Source of the DNA: Tetraselmis striata
Taxonomy: Eukaryota; Chlorophyta; Chlorodendrophyceae; Chlorodendrales; Chlorodendraceae
DNA length: 64,000 bases
NCBI GenBank assembly: GCA_006384855.1
Contig: VCJN01003059.1
Span: 1 to 64,000, forward strand
Direction of reading: 5' to 3'
How positions within the stretch are numbered: the first letter of the stretch is position 1; every line of letters begins with the position of its first letter. The position numbers and the translations under genes are program-made. A model generated the notes under the pieces. It made no database searches. It was not told the DNA's origin and worked only from the letters and a program-made list of their open reading frames with translations. Positions 13,445 to 23,751 of the stretch are shown here, piece by piece.

Positions 13445-13512
13445 GGCGGAAGAGACGGCAGACAAGGTGATGAGCAGCGGCTGCGCCACGTTCTGCTCCA
13501 TGACCATCTCAA
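13445..13512 (-). pseudogene. Short antisense CCT4-like fragment
   Basis: Read on the minus strand, this stretch encodes MEQNVAQPLLITLSAVSSA, closely matching [19 protein letters not shown] near the C-terminus of CCT4 about 450 bp upstream (12970-13030). Only ~65-70 bp are related, and the flanks do not continue the match. It is probably a diverged fragment of an inverted duplication. It is not an independent gene. Confidence 0.6.
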
Positions 13513-13607
13513 TCCCGCTACCATGTTCTAAAGATGAAGGGCTGAGTGTCTGGTCAGACACCACACAGGAAAAGGGAAATGAAAGCCGCCTCGTCTGCAC
13601 GTAAGTG

Positions 13608-13612
13608 TTACA
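13608..13612 (-). terminator. TGTAA poly(A) signal candidate of sulfotransferase copy 1
   Basis: On the minus strand TGTAA lies about 160 nt past the stop codon at 13772. Chlorophyte mRNAs typically use UGUAA. Confidence 0.4.
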
Positions 13613-13771
13613 TGAGCAAAATATAGAAACGAAGCCAGCTATATAAAAATGAAACGCAGACCGACGGCGTTCAGAAGCCATGGCCCTTTAGCTCGAAGGT
13701 GTCAAGAAACAGCACGTAAACCAGGCGCCCCTCCTCCCAGGCTAATCCTGCTCCTGGCAGTGGCGAGGCTG

Positions 13772-14492
13772 CTACTTCCTAGCGTACCACAGACCCGCCA
13801 GCAGCACCACCGGCGACCCGAGGATGCACCAGCCGATCACATTCAGCGGATTGGTGTTCCGCTTGAACTGAGCTGTGTCATTGAGATGCGGGTACGGCAC
13901 GTCCGGCACCGGCTTGCCCAAGAACTTGCACAGAGGGCCCCAGCCGTCGCTGGCCCGAAATACCAGCAACTTATCTTTGGGACACTCGCGGATCACCGCG
14001 TTGTTGTGCTCCTCGAAGCTGCGCTTCACCGCATCTGGGCTCCAGTCGTCGCCGATCGGCTTACCGACGGACTTCCACGACATCTCGTAGAACCCCGAAA
14101 TGGGAAAGCCACACCATAGGGCGACACGGATGCCCAGCGGCATATGCGGCGAGTTGGGCGCCATCCTGAAGATAGTCTCCATGCAGCTCCTGTACCAGCT
14201 GTCCGGGTCCCTCACCGTCAGCACCACCTTGGCGTCCGGGTATTTCGCCAGCTGCTCACGCCAGAACGGCGCGCTGGGGAAGTCGCAGGTCGCCTTGAAC
14301 ACTTTACCATCGCGCTCGAGCACCTCCGCCAGGTCGGGCTCGTCGCCGTCGGCCATTCTGATCCAGAACTTGGCGTCTCTGTTGCGGAAAGACTTCGGCC
14401 ATGTGATAGCAGGGCAGGTCCAGGATCTCCATCGCGGTTTTGAAGGAGAAGGTGCCGGTCCGGCCCCAGCCGGCTCCGATAACCTCAACCAT
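13772..14492 (-). pseudogene. Sulfotransferase-like gene copy 1, single-base frameshift
   Basis: P-loop sulfotransferase family (the short Sulfotransfer_4-like type), predicted to bind PAPS. The start MVEVIGAGWGRTGTFSFK carries the 5'-phosphosulfate loop GxGRTGTxS. A second cofactor-site candidate is VVLTVRDPDSWYRSC. A hydrophobic C-terminal segment (NVIGWCILGSPVVLLAGLWY) looks like a membrane anchor. Without the shift it would be 239 residues, the same as copy 2 at 16233-16952. One extra base near 14385-14398 (between MAEVF and NRDAKFW) puts the N-terminal 30-odd residues out of frame with the rest. This is either a true pseudogene or a sequence error. The rest of the frame is intact and well conserved, so decay would be recent. 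Confidence 0.8.
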
Positions 14493-15956
14493 GGGGACCT
14501 GACTTCGGTGCTACAGCCGGCTGTGAAGGCTGGTGTACACTTACACACGTACTTTCACGGGCAAGTCCACGGGCAAGTGCAGTAGGTACCCAAGCGACTT
14601 GTGCGGCGCAAGTTGGTGGCGGTTGTGCTGCACCTGATCCTGATCCTGCACCTGATCCTGCATGCCGCTGTCGCCCGCGCATCTAACGACAGGCTTCGTT
14701 CGCGGCATCAAACGACATCATATATGGAACCGTGGCATGCTGGATTTCATTTTGGATTTCCGTGTGGATTTCTTGAATGTTACGTCTAGCACATGTAATC
14801 ATCGTCTGCTCCGTCCCTGCGCTCCATCAGATACGTACGCGTGCCAGCCAACGCACTTTCCAGAACGTGAATATTTCACGTAGAAATCGGGGCGGTTTTA
14901 ACATCGTAACGATACCCATCATCATTTCAGATAAATTTGAGACAGCAAGGGCATGGTACGTTCTGGGAAAACGTTCTGCAGTGCGTCGGCACCCGTAGTA
15001 GTCGCTAGAGTAGTATGTAGGTACCTGGGTTATTTCTCTTTTTATCTCTATACAGCGACTAAATATTCCTTAATAGTTGCTGGTACGTACCCTGGCTGGA
15101 AGGAGAAATTTAGAAATTAACCCGTATGGCCTGGGTACGGCGGATATTTTAGATGTCCTTTATTTGTGTCGTCGCGAACCGGTAGCAGCGATTACGTACC
15201 GGTATGCCGTACGGGAGAACTTCTGCGCCCGCGCAAATGCCAGCAGTTAACCTCGTCGTCGTCTGTCGCTCGGTAGAGCGGTGCTCTATTCATCAGGACG
15301 TCCCCGGATCGATTCCCCGAGTCTATCATTTTAGAGCAGTATCGTCCTGGCCAGTGTCCCGGGTTTTCCCGGTTGATGCCCTTCGGAGTTCGAATGAAGC
15401 AGCAGGTTATGGCTATGCCAGACTACGACGGCTGTAGTTGGCGCACGACGGCGAGTGCTGGGGCGGCTTCGGCCGATGACCCGGGGCAAACATACTTTTA
15501 ACCAGTGGTTTCAGCGCCCCCGACTACGTATTAATTAGTCGCTAATACGGGTGGAGTACAGTAGTATGTAGCGACTATCATCGCGACATATTCAAGTGTG
15601 ATTACGATGCAAATTAAAATGTGAGACGCGCGGTATTACCGTACTAGATGCGTGCTGATCCTCGTGCAAACCCCGGCGGGAATTTGGATGTTGACAGTTA
15701 AAAAGTTGGCAGCGGCGTAGCCGTCGCTATCACGCGCGCGGCGGCAAGCCAGCAAACGAATTGTGTGATTGTGTCATCCGCCCGCTGCGCGCAGGACCGT
15801 GCTGTCATGGAGTCCCGGAGTCGGGACTGATCCCGCCGTCCGCCTGCCGCAACGCGCGCCGTAACCCCATGAGGACAAGAGGAAACGCTGTCGCGTACGC
15901 CTTGGTGATCCTGGTAGTGGTCAACAAAAAGCGCTGCGGGAACATCAACAAATATA

Positions 15957-15987
<31 letters not shown>

Positions 15988-16232
15988 CGCCCCCCCACCA
16001 CCCCGGCGAACCCTCATCATACGGCCAGTTGCTGTTGCGCATCAGAAAGCCCCCAAATCTGAGGTTGATATGTCGTCCGACCTGATTTACTATTATTGAT
16101 GAATGCTTTTAAAATTAAGGTGCAACAGGTCAGCCGTGACTGTGAATTGGCATTCCCTGTGTAAGCCACTCAGCGCCGGCGGTGATATATGCACGCGGCA
16201 TCCCACCGACAGGTAGCAACGGCGCATGACGA
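14493..16232. other. Intergenic between the sulfotransferases; AT-rich, contains a SINE
   Basis: No protein gene is recognised. The stretch is AT-rich compared with the genes. It contains four copies of TAGCGACTA or its complement (14999, 15536, 15569, and an 8-nt variant at 15054), the SINE at 15262-15500, and a C tract at 15959-15986. Confidence 0.5.
15262..15500 (+). mobile_element. tRNA-derived SINE, copy 1
   Basis: The head resembles a tRNA gene. GCTCGGTAGAGC forms a D-arm/A-box-like element, and GGATCGATTCC at about 15306-15316 is a B-box-like T-arm. It is followed by a body with GGGTTTTCCCGGTTGATGC, TTCGAATGAAGC and GGCTATGCCAGACTACGAC, ending near CCCGGGGCAAACATACTTTTAAC. The same head and body recur, inverted, at 56363-56603, which identifies a dispersed family rather than a single decayed tRNA. 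Transcription by RNA polymerase III is inferred. Confidence 0.65.
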
Positions 16233-16952
16233 CTAATAGTAGCTCCAGACTTGCCACATTCCCGCCACTAGCACCACTGGCGCCACCATAATGCTCCAGC
16301 CAATCGCGTTCAGCAGTCTCAGGCGCCGCTTCATGGACGCGCTGTCGTTCAGGTGGGGGTACGGCAAGTCCGGCACCGGCTTGCCCAGGAACTCGCACAG
16401 AGGACCCCAACCGTCGCTGGCCCGAAATACAAGCAGCCTATCCTTGGGGCACTCGCGGATCACCGCGTTGTTGTGCTCCTCGAAGCTGCGCTTCACTGCC
16501 TCGGAGCTCCAGTCATCGCCGATCGGCTTACCCACTGCCTTGCGCGTCATCTCGTACATCCTTGGCAAGCCGCACGACATGGCGACCCTGATACCAAGCG
16601 GCATATGCGGTGAGTTGGGTGTTGTCTGGAATATGGTCTCCGCGCAGCTCCGGTACCAGCTGTCCGGATCCCTCACCGTCAGCACCACCTTGGCGTCCGG
16701 GTATTTCGCCAGCTGCTCACGCCAGAACGGCGCGCTGGGGAAGTCGCAGGTCGCCTTGAACACTTTACCGTCGCGCTCGAGCACCTCCGCCAGGTCGGGC
16801 TCGTCGCCGTCGGCCATTCTGATCCAGAACTTGGCGTCTCTGTTGCCGAAGGCTTCTGCCATGTGATAGCAGGGCAGGTCCAGGATCTCCATCGCGGTTT
16901 TGAAGGAGAAGGTGCCGGTCCGGCCCCAGCCGGCTCCGATAACCTCGACCAT
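16233..16952 (-). CDS. Sulfotransferase-like protein, C-terminal membrane anchor (copy 2)
   Basis: An intact single-exon frame of 239 residues. It begins MVEVIGAGWGRTGTFSFK, whose P-loop GWGRTGTFS matches the 5'-PSB site of PAPS-dependent sulfotransferases. VRDPDSWYRS near residues 98-107 is a plausible 3'-phosphate site. The last ~25 residues (AIGWSIMVAPVVLVAGMW) form a single hydrophobic helix, so the enzyme is probably tail-anchored. The acceptor substrate cannot be told from sequence. It is a tandem duplicate of the frameshifted copy at 13772-14492. Similarity falls off immediately upstream of the ATG. Confidence 0.85.
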   Translation of the reverse strand: MVEVIGAGWGRTGTFSFKTAMEILDLPCYHMAEAFGNRDAKFWIRMADGDEPDLAEVLERDGKVFKATCDFPSAPFWREQLAKYPDAKVVLTVRDPDSWYRSCAETIFQTTPNSPHMPLGIRVAMSCGLPRMYEMTRKAVGKPIGDDWSSEAVKRSFEEHNNAVIRECPKDRLLVFRASDGWGPLCEFLGKPVPDLPYPHLNDSASMKRRLRLLNAIGWSIMVAPVVLVAGMWQVWSYY

Positions 16953-18199
16953 GTTGACCTAACTTGGTGTTTGCTGGCCGCGGTCTGGGGAACACGGACA
17001 GACAGCGCTTGCCTTTGAAATTCGGTGGTTGGTTTGAAGCGGGATCGTGAGGTAATGCTGGGAAGCCTCTTCTGGCAGTGTACAAGTCGCGTGTCGTGAC
17101 CAATTTGTTCAAAAGTGAAATGTGCTTAGGGTTGCAGATGGCGCTCTCATTTCTGCTTTCCCCTCGCTATAGCGACTATATTTATATTCTCAACCTGCCG
17201 CTGCCAGTCACCAGCGGCGTGTGAGACCTGCTGTCGTACACGTACTTTGTCGTTGCTGCCACAGCGCCCGCGTATCGGGAGTGGCACTCTGAAGCCCCGA
17301 GTCATCCGTCAGTCATCCACGCCAGTCAGGAGAATGCATGAATGTACTGTACCCGTAATATCAAGCATGTGCCAGTCCTGTCCCAGGGGCGGGAAAATAA
17401 ATTAAGCATATGCTGTGCTTTGCAACCGGCCTGAACCGGTATTCGCTATACAGCGCAGCACTACATGCTGCCCGCGCTTGTATCGGGGGGTAAAACTTCA
17501 AATAATTCTCTATATAAATCCGGCTGAGGTCCGGCGAATGTCGTATAGCGTATTTAAAGTAGCGACTATTCCTGACATCATAATAGGAGCATGCGATGTG
17601 TCAACTTCCCTACTCGTACGTAGTACACAGCGCTTCAGAGGGCGTAATATGCTGTAAATAGTATTTTAAATAATAATTCGTCGTTTTGGTGGTTGCTCAG
17701 CAGTCCCCACATTGCGAGACTGGGTCACCGCGCGCAGTCACCCGTTTCCACAGATAAATGAGATCACATGATGGGTCTTATAGTGGCATCATAAAATGGG
17801 TAATTCTAATAGGGTAAGGCGCTATGACGCATGGGGTAATCAATATGTATTTCATGTTTTACCAACACATGCACTGCTGGAGTAGAAGCAGTCAATCATA
17901 TTAACGCAATACTAGCAGTTGTGATAATCTGTAGTAGAATGATAGAAAAAGCAAATAGCAGCGTACTGACTGACAAAATATAATGCCCATATCGGAGGTA
18001 CTCAAAATAAGGGCCATGGATACAATTTCAAATACCCCTGGCTGGCGCCGCTTAGTTTCCCAGTATGTAAATGAAGAGGTTATATCAATATTGTGCTTGT
18101 TGTGCTTTTAGGCAAAATGAGCCTGTGCCCACTGCCCTTGTGAAAGCCAAGGGGGTCCCGCAAGGGCGAGAAAGGGGGGGGGGGGGGGGGGGGGTACTG
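16953..18199. other. AT-rich intergenic DNA
   Basis: No gene is recognised. TAGCGACTA occurs at 17170 and 17560. A 17-nt G tract starts at 18174. The first ~150 bases may be the promoter of sulfotransferase copy 2. Confidence 0.5.
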
Positions 18200-18204
18200 T
18201 TACA
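18200..18204 (-). terminator. TGTAA poly(A) signal candidate of RBM22
   Basis: TGTAA on the minus strand, about 150 nt beyond the RBM22 stop codon, in the position expected of a chlorophyte poly(A) signal. Confidence 0.4.
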
Positions 18205-18352
18205 CTGTCACATGACACTGTCAACCATTGCCAGATAGCCCCCCCCCCCCACCCCTCCCCCCCTCCCTTGATATCCCCGGACGGGAGAGCCCATTCTTCA
18301 CATCACCGCCAACTCGGCAGGCAGGAACATCCCACAGAGCAGGGCCAGCGCC

Positions 18353-21206
18353 CTACTGCGATGGCGGCGGCGCAGCTGGCGGGGGCCCGCGCGGCGGAGG
18401 TGCCATCATGTGCGCCGCCGATACCATGGGGCGCGGGGGTGCCATCATAGGTGGCGGCATCATGGGACGTGGCGGCGCCATCATGGGCGGTGGCATCATG
18501 CTGCCAGGGGGTGGCCCCATACGCTGGCGCTTGGCGACGTCGTCGCCGCCCTCTGCACCGGGCGCCTCCTGGGGCCGGTCTCCCGGCGCCGGGACGCGTG
18601 TGCCCATGGCAGTGGGGTCCATGGAGGGGTACAGTGGGGCGCCGCCGGGCGTGGCCTGCGGCAGGTTGAAGAAGTTGGGCGGCGGCATGTAAGGGCGCGC
18701 CGCACCCATTGCCATCGCCATGTGCGGCGGCGGGAGGGGCGGCGGCTGCCCCGATGTGGAGGGCGCCATGGGATCGTGCTGCTGCCGCGGCTGCTGCGGC
18801 TTGCCCCACATCAGCTTCAGGCGCGTCCCCTTCACGATCAGCCGCCCCGCCAGCCCAGCCGCCGCGGCCTCGGCGGCCTGCCACAGCAGCACAGCGGGAC
18901 GGTCTTAGAGCCACACGGCACAGAGGGAGCTGATCGCGGGAAGATTGGAAATTCGCAACGGGAGCTGATTATAATGAGCTCCGCAATGTTGTTTCTTTTA
19001 CCATAAACATGCAAGTCACTCTGTCAGTGAGATACAATCAATGCAGGGGGTGTGGAGGGGGGAGGGGGGCTCTGAAAAGTTGTGAACATGTTTCAGGATC
19101 TGCAGTATTTTCCTGCCGCATCGTGCAGGGCGTTGGGGAAGGGCGCACCGCCCGGGAGGTGTAAGTCACGAAAGCACACTGGCGCGACTCCAGCTTCTTT
19201 ATGCTCTTCACCTCGCCATGCGCATAAAACACGTCCTGCAGGTCCTTCTCATTGATCTCCGCCGTCAGGCCGCCCACGTACAGCGTCATGACGGACTGGT
19301 CCTCCGGCGGCGTCATCGTGGGCATGTCTGCTACCCTGGTTGCGCCGGCCACCACAGAACACAGTCAGCCCCGCCGGCCGTGCGGCTGATGCAGGCCTCC
19401 GCGCCTCTGCCGGCGGGGCTGTTGCATGCGCAGGCAATGGGACCCATCAGACATGAGGCTCTCCCCGGCGTCGCATGCGCCAACGTAGCCCCATTACATG
19501 GACATGTAACACCGCCACTATCGCTTGTGCAATGTTCAGGCTGTCACATGTGCTCATTTTAAAACAGGTAAGCGGCATGCTAAAAGTGGGTGGGGGTGGC
19601 AATATAGTACAGAGTACATGTGAACGCCTGCAACGTTTAGGTTCACAGTATTGGTTGCGGACCCTCAAGCATCCATTTGCTCTGGAGCTTTACAGCAAGG
19701 GTTTGACGGTAGTAGGAATACATGCGTGTTCGATGCAGCATAATGTCCTCCTTTGCTTGCCTTTGGGGGGGGGGGGGGGGGGGGGGGGGCATGGGACGGG
19801 CCTCTGACTCCACTCACCTCTTCATCATCTTGTTGGCCACCGGGTCATTGACACCATAGTAGCGGTCCTTGATGTTCTGCTCCGACAACTCGCCACCCTC
19901 CGGCATCTCGTGCCGGTAAGGGCACTCCGCGCCACGCTTGCACTCCCCGCGAACAAAAAAGCTACAGATCTGGGCCCGGTTGCGCTGCAGCCACACACAG
20001 AGACACACGGCAGCGTTCAGTACACAGCGCCAGACTCATTGCCACGCCCCCTTTCGACACCACGATGGGCTGGGAGCTTAGGGAGCTTACCTTGTAGTAC
20101 GGCGTTGTGCGTTGCAGCCTCTGCAAAACCTCGTTGGGCTTCTTTGCGGTGTAGTCCGGGCGCTCACCGGTGATCTCCGCCTGCTTGAGCGCGTACTCCT
20201 TGTTCACCTCGCTCACCTGGTCTGCCTCGTCCTCCACACCCAGCGCCTGGTCGCGGACCTGCTCATAGCCGGGAGACGGGGGCGCACAAGGGCCGTCAGG
20301 CCGCTGCAAAACCCATGCGCTGTCCGCCATACCCCCCCCCCCCCCCCCCACCTCTCCCTGGCCCGCAACACCCCTACCCCTTTACCCTCGCCACAGAGTC
20401 CGACTGTGTCACGAGCTAGGCCGAGTACCTGGACCGGCAGGTTGTACTCCAGATCCAGCAAGCAAACCTGCCAGACAAAGAGGGAGAATGGGCGGTGCAA
20501 GGTCAATTCCTGTGGATGCACGTGTCGGTGTGTGGTTGCGTGTGGCTGTATGTTTGTCAAGGGCAGGGTGAAGGAGCGGGGAGGGGCCGTCCCCGCACTA
20601 CCATGCTGCCCAGTGCACTGATCCAGTGGCGAGGGCCGCAGGGGTGCATGCAGGCTGCGCTCCCGCAGAACACGTGCCCGAGTGACCCACCTGACAGACG
20701 TTCTTCTGCTTGGCGACCTCTTGACAGATGATGGTTTTTTTGTACCTGCGCCACGGACAGGGTCAGGGAGGCGATACAAGCGCACATTCAGCCGCGCGCT
20801 GGGCGTGGGACGGAACGAGGCGCGAGCTGCGACAGAAGGTGTGTGTGTGTGTGTGTGCGGAGGGGGGGGGGGGGGGGGGGGGGGGGGATGTTCACCTTGC
20901 ATCATTGCCCGGGCGCCAGCGGAACACGGTGTAGGGCCGGCCGGAGATATGGCACTCCCCGCCAAACTCAATCTACGCGCATGCCCAGCACGGTGCTCTC
21001 ATCAGCTGCTGCATTACTCATCCATGCAGGCGGATGGGGCGAAGGAGCTATCATGTATGTATTTTGGGGGGGGGGGGGGGGGGGGGGGGGGCTACCCTCT
21101 GCATCCTGACATAGGGGTTGGGGCCCAGGCAGGTCTCGCAGACGATGGGGAAGTCCGACCTCTCCCACCCGTCGTTGTCGGGGTCCCTGAGCAGGCGGTG
21201 TGCCAT
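18353..21206 (-). CDS. RBM22: Pre-mRNA-splicing factor RBM22/Cwc2-type, 8 exons, 442 aa
   Basis: A spliceosomal protein that contacts U6 snRNA and the intron at the catalytic core. Exons, in transcript order: 21206-21096, 20972-20896, 20745-20691, 20467-20429, 20258-20091, 19984-19818, 19335-19149 and 18877-18353. All are GT-AG and phases agree throughout. Domains: an N-terminal Cys-rich zinc region ([56 protein letters not shown]), then a CCCH finger ([19 protein letters not shown]). Next comes the conserved [14 protein letters not shown], an RRM with RNP2 LYVGGL and RNP1 RQCAFVTY completed by [15 protein letters not shown], and a Pro/Met-rich tail. The human protein is 420 aa. Introns carry homopolymer C tracts on the coding strand, seen as G tracts on the plus strand at 19766, 20862 and 21065. 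Confidence 0.95.
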
Positions 21207-21829
21207 GGTGACGGGGGACTGGGCTGCGGCTGCGGCTGCTGCCTGACGCGGGAGAGCCTGCTGCCCCCACGAACTGGGCGACGGGCTGATGGGGGCGACG
21301 CGCTAGTGGGTTGAGGCACGGCAAGCTCGGGTCGGATCTGTGCCGCCTGGGGAAGCGACTGCTAGATGAATCCGGTTTGATTTGCCGTGGCAGCAAGACG
21401 GCCGGCCGGGGAGATCTTTAAATAGTCTCTACTGGTTGAAGTGGGGCAGGCTTTCACTATTTTTTGCTGGCCTGCGCGTCGTGGTTACAAGGCCGCCAAG
21501 CGCAGACGGGCAGCCGGCCGACGAAGGCGCGGGGCGGCGACGGGGCGGCGGCCGAGTCCCGGCCGCGGGTCCCCGCTTATTCGTCCGTCAGCTCGGCCAT
21601 CGGAGGCGCGCGCGGCACGCTCGCGAAGGGCATCGTCGTCATATATTATCATGAGCGTGCTGCTGGTACGGGTACTGGCACCATGTGGGTAGCAACTATG
21701 GGTATACGAGGTACGAGTAATGGGCGCGTGCAAGCATTATATAAGGATTACGCAACCTAGAGAATGTGTGCGTAAATCTGACGCCAAAATAATGTGTGCT
21801 GCCCGATCTCCGCGTCCGCTGCTGGATGT

Positions 21830-22105
21830 CAATTTATGTTTAGAGCTGTGTTCTTGGGGTTTCCTTTTTCCCTCCCTGCACCTCGGGTATGCGGGGGTTG
21901 ACACCAGCTTCCTGCGGTCTCGACGTCACACAAGTAATCGACCAAAGGGATGCCCGGTGCTTCATCACTGAGAAGCCGATGTACGGCACCCATACTCGGC
22001 GGTCACCCCCGTACCCATCAAATCTTATAAAGCCATCATCGTCCGCTATACCGGACCATTCTCTTACTTTTGTGTTGGCCTGCTCTTGCACGCGCAAGAC
22101 CGGAC
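21830..22105 (+). repeat. Terminal module of DIRS/PAT-like element, copy 1
   Basis: About 275 bp shared with 33172-33480 and, inverted, with 42770-43050. Landmarks are AGAGCTGTGTTCTTGGGGTTT, GGGTATGCGGGGGTTGACA, GAGAAGCCGATGTACGGCAC, and CCCATCAAATCTTATAAAGC followed by CATCATCGTCCGC. Here the module lies 5' of a gag-like frame. In the other two copies it lies 3' of a tyrosine recombinase, as expected for the repeated ends of one element family. Confidence 0.6.
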
Positions 22106-22301
22106 TGTGCATAGTGTTCATGCATGCCCTAGGAAACGGTACAAAACCTTCCACCCTCCGCTCTGATTCGCTGACTCGTTTTTTGCTACATGACAAGCTC
22201 AAGCCGAGGCTCTTCTTTCCTTTTTTCCCCACGCGGCTCCCTCCCCGACGACCCTTTTGCTATGTCTAGCAGCGGTCCACCCACCGCCTCGATCCAATAA
22301 A

Positions 22302-23182
22302 ATGGTCGACGCCGGCAAGGCGGCGGCTGTAGGGAGCGTCGTGGCAGCTGCTACTGCGCAAGACTCCATCGAGGCGGCGCGTCGTGAGGCGGAAGACACA
22401 AGAGTGAAGCAACTCATCCATGAGCAGCTCTCAAAGTTCTTCACCACCCACGAGATTCCTATGCCGCCGGCTGTCGCCTTTGAAGAGGCACGACGACGCC
22501 ATTCCGGGCGGGAACGAGTCCTGCGCCGGTGGTCAGGACAAAAACGTCCGTGCGCCCTTCGCCCCTTCGAGCGAACCACACTACCATGATTAGAAATCCG
22601 CTCTCGCTGCGGCTCTACCCGGTTTTCAGAACGGTCTGCCTCCCGACAGCAGTTTGCGACGCCAAGGCCTCTTCCCCATCGCCCTACCTCAACCGAGTGC
22701 TCGAGTACCTACTCGGCGGAAACCCTCGCCTCCAGCCGGCCGCGGATGAGTACTACCACGCCGCATGCTATACGGTGCTCTTATCGATGGCTCGGCCATC
22801 GAGCTACATACGTAAGATGTTGCCGGCGGCGCGCGTCACCGACGGAATTATGCCGGCCTTCGGATAGCGGCTCGAGACCATCGTCCATAGCGTAGAGGCC
22901 CTCGACGATGGCCATCGGTCCCGCCTGGATTAACTCCGTAAGCACTGGGATACGCATATGCACCACGGAAACACTTTTTTCCCTCGACGTCGTAAGAGAG
23001 CGCTACTTGCGCCCCGGCACCGAGAACATGGGGTCGCCTAAGTTCACCGAGCTGCCGGAGCTCTACAAGGAACGCGTCTACGACGCCAACATCGCGAGTG
23101 CTGCAAAAAACACCATCTGCTAGCGCTTCGGCGGCGCCTTCCGGCGCAACAACCGCAACCGGCACTGTGAGATTCAGATGTG
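22302..23182 (+). pseudogene. Gag-like frame of the DIRS/PAT-like element, broken
   Basis: An ORF starts at 22302 (MVDAGKAAAVGSVVAAATAQ), continues with a charged helical stretch (RREAEDTRVKQLIHEQLSKF) and is open to 22589. Protein-like sequence then moves to other frames: PYLNRVLEYLLGGNPRLQPA near 22690-22740, LETIVHSVEALDDGHRSR near 22870-22920, and PKFTELPELYKERVYDANIA near 23040-23095. It ends in CHCEIQM-like HCEIQM at 23161-23182. The position just after the terminal module and the helical, charged character suggest a retrotransposon gag. I see no zinc knuckle, so this is inference. At least two frameshifts are needed. Confidence 0.35.
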
Positions 23183-23751
23183 ACGCAAGTGTGCCCTACT
23201 GGTGACGAACGACGACATACGGGGACGATACGGGACGAACGAGGGACGTGGATTTCATACCGAGTAGCGACGACTATCGCGCGCGACCTGTAAAGTACTA
23301 TATGAATTTCTCGTTTCCATAATTTCATCAAATTGATATGCGCACGCGGGCTCGCGTGTCGCCCGCGGCCGACGCGGAGCACCCGGACTAAGTACATGCG
23401 GCTGCACGTACTCACTGCACATCGCTGACCCCGCGGTGTGCGGCGATGTGCGGCACGACGGGCGGAGGTGTGGGCGGATGTAGGTGGTACGGTACGTAGG
23501 TGGTAGGCGGTAGGTGGTGTTCGTAGGTGCGCGTTTTATTAATGCAGCCGCCCTAACTGCTGATGATTGTATAACGCCCCAGCACGCGCATGAAGTACGG
23601 GGTCGCCTGGCGCTCACCGCCGCTCACCGCTGAACCAAGCGCGGACAGCCGCGCACTCGCATTTGTGCTCCCTGCCGGTGGTGGGCTACATCCACCCCAA
23701 CTCTCAACACCCCCCCCCCCCCCCCCCCCCCCCGCGCGCGCGGCAGCAGGC
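23183..23751. other. Intergenic with GGTAGGT-rich stretch and C tract
   Basis: No gene is seen. 23460-23525 is a degenerate G/T-rich short repeat (GGTGGTA, GGTAGGCGGTAGGTGG). 23711-23733 is a C tract just upstream of the next reading frame. Confidence 0.4.

Noticed and set aside
15698-16042. Gly-rich protein on the minus strand
   Set aside because: The Gly run is only the translation of a C tract, and the rest shows no domain and overlaps intergenic AT-rich DNA.
16291-16866. 191-codon plus-strand ORF over the sulfotransferase gene
   Set aside because: It is the antisense shadow of the conserved minus-strand coding frame. A similar shadow lies over copy 1.
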